Shown piece by piece: positions 23,855 to 33,658 of a stretch of 64,000 bases of DNA (position 1 is its first letter; every line of letters begins with the position of its first letter). The translations under genes were made by a program, and so were the position numbers. Under the pieces are notes generated by a model. It made no database searches. It worked only from the letters and a program-made list of their open reading frames with translations, and was not told the origin of the DNA. This DNA is from Eucalyptus grandis. Lineage: Eukaryota; Streptophyta; Magnoliopsida; Myrtales; Myrtaceae. The stretch spans positions 42,824,112 to 42,888,111 of the forward strand of contig NC_052613.1 in assembly GCF_016545825.1 (NCBI RefSeq), in the 5' to 3' direction.

Positions 23855-25457
23855 TTACCTTTTCTTGCCACCTCGCTTTTTCGCCGAGTGTGGCATTGGT
23901 TTAGGATTCAAAGGGAAACTCGTTTTAGCTAACTTAGGTCGAAGATTTCCTTTCTGCCTCACAAGGGCTGCAAAGGTCGGTCCAGGGGGAAGTTGGGGAG
24001 GGTCAGGATCTGCAGGGATGGATGAAGCAACCACATCAGGAGAATCCGATTCACTTCCACCAGAACTAATCTCATCTGGGACTTCATCATTTGAGGAGGA
24101 GGCGGGATCCACCACAGCATCGCTTGGTGCTCCAATAATACTGGCTTGGGGGTTATCATCATTCCTTATCTTTAGAAGAGCAATTACCTTAGGAACAAGC
24201 TCGACCAGAACCGCATCTTAAGGTTGCTTGCCACGAGAGGGAGGGATAATATTACGAACCAGCGAGTCCTCATAAATGGCAGGATTTTTAAAGCTTCTTT
24301 TACCCCCAAACTTCATGCCATTCATTAGCAGGCAGAGGAACAAGCCTTCTAGCAGTTGTATTGCCAGCTTTAGGAGAGACTAGGGCAGCAGGATCAGCAC
24401 ATCGATGGCCAAAACAAACACAGGATGGGCAAATGGAAGGAACCCCTTCATAATAAACAGTCACAGAGCGGGGCTTATCATTTAAAGTGAATTCAATCAC
24501 TTCAGGGAGAGTGCTCAAAGCATCAATCTCCACACATATACGGGTAAAAGCCACAACAGTCATTTCTTCAATTCGACTATCCACATAGAGAGGCTTACAG
24601 CACTAGTAAGAGCACTAATACCTCAGGTTGACCAAAGAGAGATTAGAAAATTCTTGAGTCGGATCCAAATAGGGACTGAACTGTGGCTGGTCTTCTTGAG
24701 TTCCATCATTGGATACCATTGTTGGAAGACCAAGGGAATCTTGGAAACCATAATCGGTTCTCCTTCAAGAACCTTCCACCTAAAAGCACAATCCGGTATA
24801 TGCAAGAAGTAATAACCAAGATCAGCAGGTATTACTTTAACTAGATGGTGACCCTAAGCAAAGCTGAGAGCATCCTTTGTCATATCAAGGGGGAGTCTCT
24901 TCCCAATATAATGGCCAACAAGGCATTCCTCCCATTTTGGGTGAGCAGCTTGCATAATCTCCTCAGAGATTTGTACAACAATTTTATTATCAATAACGGC
25001 CCTTTAGTATTCGACCGAGTAATCGCCGCCCAAGAACGGGTGGGGGTGGCTGAGGAGCTTCTATAGAAGGGCCCTGTTGAGTGACAAAAGCCTTACCGGA
25101 AGTAGAAGTCGATCCTTGGTGAACAGCAGGGCGCTGAGCTTGAGGATGACGATAAGAAGGCACAAGAGTACCACTGGTGGCTATACCTTTAATCTTTCCA
25201 TTCGGAGCCATGGAGGTGGAAGGGCTCGCACCACCAAGTTGAGAGAAAGGAAGCCCACCAAGCTTAAATCGAGCTTTCCTTGCTCTGCTTCAACCTCTGC
25301 TTCGCGATCGGCCTTTCTAGCCACGAGCATCCCTCAATGCAGAAAATTGACGGCCATGAGGGATGCGAGAAGAATGGAGAGGAGCGGAGGCTTCCTTCAA
25401 AGCCTCAGGAAGAGGCTTACCCAGGATTCCATCCGGGATCGAGGAGGACGACGCCAT
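23855..25457 (-). pseudogene. LINE ORF1 (DUF4283/CCHC-type nucleic-acid-binding protein), broken
   Basis: The probable start is MASSSSIPDGILGKPLPEAL at 25,457. A DUF4283-like segment (VPIWIRLKNFLISLWS) is near 24,660. A CCHC-like knuckle (CPSCVCFGHRC) is near 24,420, and a basic C-terminus (KKRGGKKR) ends at 23,855, just upstream of the ORF2 start. Frame changes occur between these blocks. ORF1 of plant L1 elements binds the element RNA. Confidence 0.75.
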
Positions 25458-25733
25458 TACAGCAGGCGCAAACCAAAACCCGAAAAACCTAATCACACAG
25501 CTCACGAAATCCGAAAGAGGAGGCCATACTAGGTGAAATCCTTCGGTGGAGATGTAGATCGGGTTTGGGCGGGGTTCGTCTCCAAAAACGAGCACCAATG
25601 GTTGGCTGAGCTGGCCGGAGCCAACAACAGCCACTTCCGGAGAACTGTAGCACGCAAAACCAGCTAGAGAGAAAAGAGATGAACAATGCCCTTTCGGTTC
25701 CTATAAAAAGGGTTTGTCTTGTATAGATTTTCT

Positions 25734-28700
25734 AGATTTTCTGTACTTGTTGAATCTAATAATGGTTAAGATGTGGGACTTCTAGTGTTAAACACTGAAA
25801 TTCTGTGTCACGCTGGACATTGTTCTCTATTTTGGAGTATTTCATGAAGTTTATAATGTTATCTATGGATCAATGGTGCATAATGTCATGGACTGGAGAG
25901 CACTCGTGTCTTGGTCAGGGCTAATAGCCCTCTGCTCAAGGACCTGTGGCGTGTACTATCTCCGCTTTCGGCTGGTGTACCAGTCGACTCAACCAACTCC
26001 AGTTTGTTCATGAGTTCGTTTGTAAGCAAGCAGAGATTCAGGTATAAAAATCTACTCGTATTGAACAACATTTGTACGATTCTTGATGGCAATTCCTCAT
26101 AAGGTGGTCTTACTAACATCCTCAAGATGGCATTATGCTACGGGACAACTGGTTACAGATTTGGATTAGCCCAAATTGTGGCACGCATAGATCATGACAT
26201 CCGAACAAATCCGACCTCAACTGTATCAAGATCAACTTTGATGAAACTTTAAGAAGGATAAAAGCCTCTTCTGTTTCTGTCACAAGAGAAGCTCGGTTAG
26301 CTCGATTAAAGTGACACTAAGGCACTGCCAAAGAACATGAAGGTAAAACCAAGCCATCATAATTTGGTGTATGAGGTTAGTAGAGAAGGCAGGATGGTTG
26401 GCAGGGGGCCGGGCCCCAAGTGCTGGGTTCAAGGCCTGGGCTTGGCTGACTCAAACTCAAGTGCTCTCAGCCTTGATGGACCTAGGTCCAGGAACCAAGC
26501 ACATGGGCTTGACCTTTGTGGACCCACACCGGGGCAATAGGGAGCTGGGCATGGGCATTGAGTTCTTGAGCTTACTTTTGGTGAGCCGAAGACTAATGCC
26601 CATGCTCATGCCCAGGAGTTGGGGATCTAGGCTTCAGACCCCAATGCCCATGCCAAGTTCCTAGCTTATAGAAAAGTCTCAATTGATTTTTCTGATCAAA
26701 CAACGGAAAATATTTTTCACTTTATTTTTAGGTCTCAATCAAACATTACAAAATATTGATATTTTTTGAAAAATGGCTCATCAGAAAACATTTAATAGAA
26801 ATGTCATATTTTCTACGAGAACAAACAGAGCCTACATATTTAATGGAAGGATTCAAGTACATCGATATTGCAAGTTTGGTACTTAAATGCACAAATTAAT
26901 TTTTTTTTTTTTTTGGATTAAGGTGTTATTGTAACAAATTTAAGAACTCTTGTTATTATCTCCAAAAACATAACGAAACACTTGTTCCACACAAATTAAG
27001 GTTTTGTCAACAAATAAATGATTAGAAAAATATTTTCTTGAAAATGATCACTTATTTACTTACAAGAATGAATGAAAGAATAACATTTTTATCGTTCACG
27101 AAAATTTCTATACATAAAATGTTGTTGATAATGAAAGTATTTTTCATTAACTAATTATTCCAAGTGATACAAGCGATCATTTTTCGAAAAATATTTTCTA
27201 AATTATTTATATTCCACTAAACAAAATGGAACCTAAAATTGTACGTTAGAAACTACATGATAAGAACCAAATGTAGGGTCTCATTAGAGATGATCATGGA
27301 AATTAAATTTGTGGTTTTAACTGTCACAACGAGGGCACAACGAGTGTACTTTTTATTCATCTTATGTAGAGGTGCAAAACCTTATTTTTCTTGATGCTGG
27401 CGCAGGGAAGAACTCTATGTAATGCCTCAGGACTTTTAGTTTATCACACGGGTCTTTGCTACGGTGCCGTGACTCAAAGCGTGGCAGATAGCAGTGCCAG
27501 CTAACAACCGTCAGATCAAGGCAGTGTCCTGGTGCAAAGCACGGTGAAGTTGTTATGCAAGCTATCAACCGATAGATCAATGAGATTGATTATCGATCGT
27601 TCGATCAAGAGATGCTCCTCATTATCGAACTAAAATGTGTTATCGTCAGCTGTGGGATCAAGGTGGTGCCGTGATGCACGGCATGGCAAAGTTGGCTGTT
27701 TCTGTGCCATTTCTCACATTCTTTCTACTCCGAAGCCTGTGATTCTTAAAATTCTTCTGTAGTCTGAAACATGATAATTTAGCGGGAATTACGGAGAATT
27801 CTATACACAGATTGCCTGGAGTTTATCCTACGCAGGCAGTGAAGAAATTGCTTCACAATTGTTCTCCCAATTTCATGTTCTCTCTGTACAAACTGCAAGT
27901 TAATGAAATGCCCCCAAGGGCTTTGTCAGTGCAAATTCTTCCTTCAAATCTCTGCTTCTGCATGTGCCTTCGTGAGATTAAGAACTCAGATCAGCGGGTA
28001 TAATTCTCTTTTGACCCTGACAAGCGTTCTCAACCAACCCTTTTGAGATTGTAAATAAAGGCACTTGCAGCCTCAGGGAGGTGAAATGAATGGAGTTCTA
28101 GGCACAGTTGTCCATGGACGATGATAAATGAATACAGTTGCAAATTGCCATTGTCATAGGTTAGACCGTTTCAGGCAGTGTCTACGATCATTGAATAATT
28201 GAAAGGCGCTATGCTGATGAATGCATTTGCTGAATACAATCTGCAATTAAGATGCTCTGCTGTTCTTGGACCCTAGATATAAAAAGTAAGTTAGCCGGTG
28301 GAACTTGTTGAGGACACTATATTACATCTCACTCCTCCTGACTTAAATCCTGAATTCGCTGCCTCGAAGAGGCGCTTTCTACCCATCAAAGTGAATATGT
28401 CCTAGCTTTCATAGTTGTACATTTTGATTCGGGATAAATGCATTGGAAGTTTTAAAACTTATTACAAAAGTATAAATGAATCTTAAAACTTTCAAAAAGT
28501 TCAATAAAGTCTTAAAACTTATCATAAAAGCACAATCAAGTCTTCAAACTTTCAAAAAGCACAATCAATGGAAGGACTTAATCAGATTAATTTAACAAGT
28601 TTTAAGACTTAATTATATTTTTGAAGGTTTTAGGACCCATTTGCATTTCGTGACTAGTTTTAAGACTTAATTGTAGTTTTGAAAGTTTTAGGATTCAATT

Positions 28701-29496
28701 GCAATTTCGTTACAAGTTTAAGGACTTTCAATACTTCTTCATTTACTTAAATTGAAACATTGACATGGATGTGAGGAACATCTCCCTCCGTTAATGAAAC
28801 TGCCAAGCAGAAACAGCTGACATGTCTGTGTTGACTGCTTTGCCTTCTTCTTTCCTCCCAATTACTTCCCATCCAAGCACAAAAACACACGCAGGCCATG
28901 CAGTTTTCGGCAATTGATTGATTTTCCATTGCATTAAGCTATTGAATTTCCGTTAGCCATGTTAGACTTCTGCTAAAAGATGACAGGCCGAATTGATATT
29001 TCTCTGCTCGTCTTGAAGGGCGCGAATTTAGCCAAATAACCCATCCGAAGCGTCTTCTTCTAAAGACTTTTTCCAAGTTGCATGAATTCCTGATCATAGG
29101 ACTTGTTCCCAGGAAAATTTTCTGCAATTCATACTTTCAATTGGAATCTATCTTCTATCAAACAGCCAGTCAATCAAGTCATCGCTCAAACTTCACCTGC
29201 TGTGATGCAAAAGCTCGGCAGCACGAAAAGCCCGTGATGCCCTTTCAACTAACCGACGTATCGGGGACCCTAATCCACGGTCATGAAGGGACTCCAAAGG
29301 AACTTCCAGCCCCACGATAGTATAGTCCAAGGCTTGTCCCACACTCCTTTTGACTAAGACGATCATGAAAGGCTCCACTCCTTTAAACTCAACGACAACC
29401 TGCATTTGTCGTCGCAGGCGACGGGCAACTCCATTCTTGAGCAAAACATTTTCGTTCACAGCTTACGAGTCCCTAGTTGCTCCATCCGCTGAAAAA
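25734..29496 (+). repeat. X-to-Y spacer, copy 2 (matches 36,350-39,936)
   Basis: Colinear with the spacer between X3 and Y3. It contains a GC-richer block at about 26,380-26,660 (counterpart 37,000-37,280), a stretch rich in GAAAATATTTT motifs at about 26,690-27,240, and a fold-back block at 28,434-28,735. Short open frames (for example near 27,812-28,003) are shared with copy 1 but differ by non-conservative changes. No gene supported. Confidence 0.75.
28434..28735. repeat. Fold-back (MITE-like) element, copy 2
   Basis: The left half is rich in TTAAAACTTAT and AAACTTTCAAAAAG, and the right half in the reverse complements (TTTTGAAAGTTTTAGG, AGTTTTAAGACTTAAT), giving an imperfect hairpin of about 300 bp. 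Counterpart at about 38,940-39,190. No transposase and no clear target duplication seen. Confidence 0.5.
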
Positions 29497-29718
29497 ATGT
29501 CCCCTGCTTCAGTGCTCTGTTTCTTTCTCTTTCACCTCCTAATTCCTTCCCCAGCACAGGCGGATGGCGACATAACCGTCGGATCTTCTCTTATTGCGAA
29601 AGAGGACAACTCTTGGTGGCTTTCGCATTCGGGGGACTTTGCATTCGGCTTTGTCCATTACCTGCCAATCACAACAACCATGGCGAGGTCTTCTTGCTCT
29701 CCATTTGGTATAACAAAC
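29497..29718 (+). pseudogene. G-type lectin receptor kinase copy Y2 (5' stub)
   Basis: The ATG at 29,497 starts MSPASVLCFFLFHLLIPSP, nearly the same signal peptide as Y3, followed by the lectin start (DITVGSS, SGDFAFGF). The frame is lost just after GDFAFGF. Homology to Y3 ends near 29,718, in the codons for IWYNK; the next bases belong to the upstream flank type of X1/X3. About 74 codons remain. Confidence 0.8.
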
Positions 29719-30062
29719 TCGAAATATATCTAATCCATATCGTTTCCGAAATATGAGTCTACAAACTCGAAAAAGAGATGTCGATACTTACCTAGGAAAG
29801 CTTAAAACCAAATTACGGAAGTTACTCGATCTGTGGAACACGCAATCTTATTAATAAGCGAGAAATAATGTTAAAAAAAGCTACATCAACTACAAGTCGG
29901 CTAAATTAAACTTAATTGCTAGCAAATTGACATCTATGCGTCAACAAGTGGCTCGCTCAAAGAAGATATTCAAAGTTATTTGCAATGCGTAGCTTCATCT
30001 AAAACTATACTTCAAACTGAGTCTCATCAAATCTTACAATTCTTACAATTCTTCAATGCCCT

Positions 30063-32497
30063 TGCCATGACCCAACCTCGATTCATCATTTAGAATTTGG
30101 CTAATAGATTACTAAAATTAAACTTAGCTTGGCATCTCCCAAGCTCGTACTGATTCACGACTTACGTTCAACTTGGAATGAGACTTGATTATACTAGATT
30201 TCTCTAATGCCCTTTCAGTACATTTTATCTTTTATTTCAAAAAAATGTTTTATAGGTAATTTGGATTGATTTTAAGTTACTTCTAATATGAGATGATCAC
30301 GTAAGTGCACAATCATTATTGAACACTCAATAAAACAAAGTCTTAAAACAAAAGTAGATTGCAAAAATAGCGATGAAAAACTTACCTTGAATGACATTAA
30401 CAATCCTAAATATAATTTTTAATTAACACGCAATCATTCATATTTTTTGGATGAAGTCTAATCTATGTGCAATGCAATGACGTATAAAGATGCCTAACTG
30501 AAATGATATGCAACATGTAACCTAGCATGCAAACTATATGTCACGCGACATTTATTAAATAACCTAATTTAAAGACGGGCAAAAATTTATGTAACTATTC
30601 TAACATGTAACGCCCTTTAATTTAAATGATTCCTAAACGTGCAATTTCTAAACAATAGGCGAAATAATTCTAAGTGACACGCATGATATTTTTGTTTTCT
30701 TGAAAATTGAAATTAGAAAATAACCAAATTAAATTACCTAGTTCTAGATATTATCCAATTAAATTCAAGGATTAAACTAGACCAAATCCTAATTTAAACT
30801 GGAATGTAATCTTAATTGGGTAATCTCTAACCTAGAATGCAATATATCTTGAAAGAGCTATGTAAATTTATTCTAAAAAAAATTATATATAATCAAATTA
30901 AACATGCAATCTCATCTTGATATGCAATGTCACCAATTAAATTCTACATCTTTTTGTGATTTTCATTTTAGATAAGAATAGACATAAAATCAAATAAAAT
31001 CAAGCAACATGTAACATCTACAACCCAAAATATCATCCATATCCATCCAAATTTGGAAACAGATAAACTCGATGTTGATCATCGCACGTTGTGAAATTAG
31101 GAAATTATCCTTGTTCATGGGATACACGAACAATCTTTTGGATATGACGATAACGAAAATCAATCAAATTAGATAATGAAATATTCAAATTGAAATCGCA
31201 AGAGATGGTTGCCTAGCTCAAATATCGACTTTCCGAATTTGAATTTGGACGATGGATATGGAGATCGCGGTGGTGGATCACGGTGATGCTCGGCGGGATG
31301 ACGGTGACCTTGACGTGATGTGACTCACGGCCGTGGGGTGGTGGTGCTCGCGTGGCTTCTCAGCACGGTTTGGGGCTTGAAGGTGACGGCTCTCGGTGGA
31401 CCTACAATAATGAAAATCGAAAGAAAAGCAAAAGCTGGCTTGCTGGCAGTCTCGGGCACGTCAGGAAGAGCTGAGTTGAACCTTACCGCTTGGACTCCCT
31501 GTGCACCGGAGAGATTAAGGGAACTTTCTGTCGAGTTGTGCGGGCTGTCTTTTTTCCCTGATGTCCCTCACTGTCTTGACCGTGTACCAAGGTGTGGGCG
31601 TTCTTGGGTGCTCACCGGATTTGTCCAGATACTCCGCTTCAGTTTCACTTGGGCCAAAGGATCAAATCTGCTCCCTTCGGTCTCCACGTCGATTCCCAAG
31701 CTTTGACTTGCTAAAGTCCATGATCATATTATTCTTAGCCCCGTGTTACATACTGATGCCCAAAACTTAGGGTCTCAATTGAAGGAGCGGCGGCAAATCA
31801 ACGGTGGGGCAACACCACGAAGGAGCAGCGCACATCAGGAATGATGGCGGCATTCTAGGATGCAACGGCTAGATGTTGCTGGAAAACCTGCAAACAGATC
31901 GATTCTCTCAAATATCGTGGCCTGGCCTCTCTCTCCTCTTGGTTCGATCAGCAAGGTGCCCGCTCGTGGAAAGAACCGATGCGCATATCTCTCTTCCCTT
32001 CTTCTCAATATACGAATATATTTGGCTTGATTTCGTCCATGCCCGCCTAAAGATGGTCCCTGCATTGACCGGTTCCGCTTTCCTCCTCGGAAGCTGCCAA
32101 TCTTTTTTCTTTGATTTTCTTGGTCCGTCAATTTATATCCACCAGCTCAATCGAATCCTCAATGTGAACCTCCATGTATATATTCCTAAAATCTTTCCAA
32201 ATTCGACCGGTTAATGTAATCTTCCCAAGTGTGGTGCCAACGCGCAAAAATTTCAGCCCCAAATAATGAACGGGCTTGGCTGAATTCTTTTAGTTCATGG
32301 GTTTAATCCGCAATTAAACTCAAAACTTTCATTTGAGTCCACTCGCCACTAATTCAATGCATGTGTAACTATTAATGCAAATGCTCATAAGATCTATATG
32401 CAAATTCAATTTAATATTTTATTTAAGTTTTAAAGATTAATCTCTAATTTTTATGTAATAAATGAATGATCGGGTCATTAAAATTTAGGTATTAATA
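30063..32497 (-). mobile_element. Solo LTR, 2.4 kb, minus strand (same family as 54,511-57,113)
   Basis: It begins TGCCATGACCC and ends GGTATTAATA on the plus strand, so read on the minus strand it is T(A)TTAATACCTAAATTTT...GGTCATGGCA. It is flanked by GCCCT at 30,058-30,062 and 32,498-32,502, a 5-bp target duplication; the empty site is near 7,045 in the X1 flank. A minus-strand TATA box (GGATATAAAT, 32,131-32,140) lies about 365 bp in, followed by an open leader region near 32,131-31,835. No internal domains, hence solo. Family ends resemble large plant gypsy-type LTRs; that class is inferred. Confidence 0.75.
32131..32140 (-). promoter_or_regulatory. TATA box of the solo LTR
   Basis: The minus strand reads GGATATAAAT. 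It sits at about the same distance from the LTR 5' end as the CTATAAATA in the homologous LTR at 54,511 (about 360-410 bp). Confidence 0.4.
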
Positions 32498-33658
32498 GCC
32501 CTAATTTATGATTTCCGTACAATTCTAAAAACGGACATCATAATTTAAATTCCACATAATTTTGAATTTATACCCTAATTCTGAATAATACTCCATACAT
32601 GAATAAAATGACTTAAATCCTTACCGGTCATTGCATAGAGAAAAAAATCTGACTTGGTTCCGATTACGTTTCCTTGTTCTTTCTTTTCTTCTTCTTTCTT
32701 TCCCCACCCGTTCTTGCGTCCCCACTTTTCATTTCATAGATGAGCTGAATGTCCACTTTTTCCCTCTTTTTGGTACCACAGCTTTTTGACTAAGTCAAAG
32801 ACCACATATTACAAATGACAACTTTTTGTTTTGACTGCTTTCCCTCCTCTCCTTCTGACCACTTCCATCCATGCACAGATCTAGGCCGTGTAGTTTTCGG
32901 CGACTGATCCATTTTTCCATCACATTAAACTCTTGGATTTCTGTTTGGCACGTTAAAATTCTCCTAAAAAATGAGAAGCTGAATGAGGTCGAGTCTCCTT
33001 CGAAGTTGCATGAATTCTTATTTCAGAACTTGTCATGAGGAAAAATATCTGTAATTTATAGTTTTAATGTACATCATTCTTTCTACCTCCAGTATCTTAC
33101 TTTGTGCGCATGTCATGGAATTCTGCACAATTATTACTCAACACACCACTGCCCTATGATTCTTGGGGTAGCCAGGGAGTTGCTTGCCCCTGTAATCATC
33201 CGATTTTGGTGTGATGGAACGTTGCCGTTGTTGGTTGGAGTTAGTCGGGCGCTCTAAGAAATTCAGACAACCAACAGTCACAAAAAGAAAATATCGGTCT
33301 ATGATTCAAAATGACGAAGAAACCATGGCATTTGGTAAGGAATTAGTACATTGATCAAGGACCATGTTCATCTTGGCCAGGGACGTGTGCATGAGACAAG
33401 GTTTGCAACCTTAATCAGGACATCTGTGCTTAAATTCCATACAGTAATCCTCACGAGTCTTCCTCTGGTTGTCAGCCAATAGCTCAAGTCGGTCTATGCT
33501 CTCTTGACTAGAAAAAGATGATAATGCAGGACAGTAGGTGGCTGCATGAGTTACCGATATCCCATCACGTTTCTCGGCTGATCTCAAACTCCATTTGCCA
33601 CAACCTTCTTCCTCTCTTCTGGCCAAGTTCAAATCCATTCTCGAATTGCATACTTTTC

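Larger units (their letters stand above)
19717..25714 (-). mobile_element. L1-clade LINE retrotransposon, near full length, minus strand
   Basis: A 6.0-kb element transcribed on the minus strand: 5' end near 25,714, ORF1 with a zinc knuckle, ORF2 with AP-endonuclease, reverse transcriptase and zf-RVT regions, and an A-rich 3' end at the left edge (a T-run on the plus strand at about 19,720-19,728). The flanks TGTCTTGAATAGATTTTCT (19,698-19,716) and TGTCTTGTATAGATTTTCT (25,715-25,733) form a 19-bp target-site duplication with one mismatch. The empty site is seen at about 36,338-36,355. Both ORFs are broken. Confidence 0.92.
29719..33658 (+). other. Upstream flank of X3, split by a solo LTR
   Basis: The parts 29,730-30,062 and 32,498-33,658 match the X1 upstream flank (6,690-7,050 and 7,090-8,152). 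The block between them is the LTR listed separately. X3 promoter elements should lie in the last few hundred bases, but I cannot place a convincing TATA box. No gene seen. Confidence 0.6.

Noticed and set aside
26337..26664. GC-richer open frames in the X-to-Y spacer (and near 37,000-37,260)
   Set aside because: Low-complexity GGGCATGGGCATT-type sequence with no domain; the frame is not kept between the two copies.
27812..28003. 63-codon frame also present at 38,434-38,625
   Set aside because: The differences are non-conservative and the surroundings are duplicated spacer, so there is no evidence of selection.
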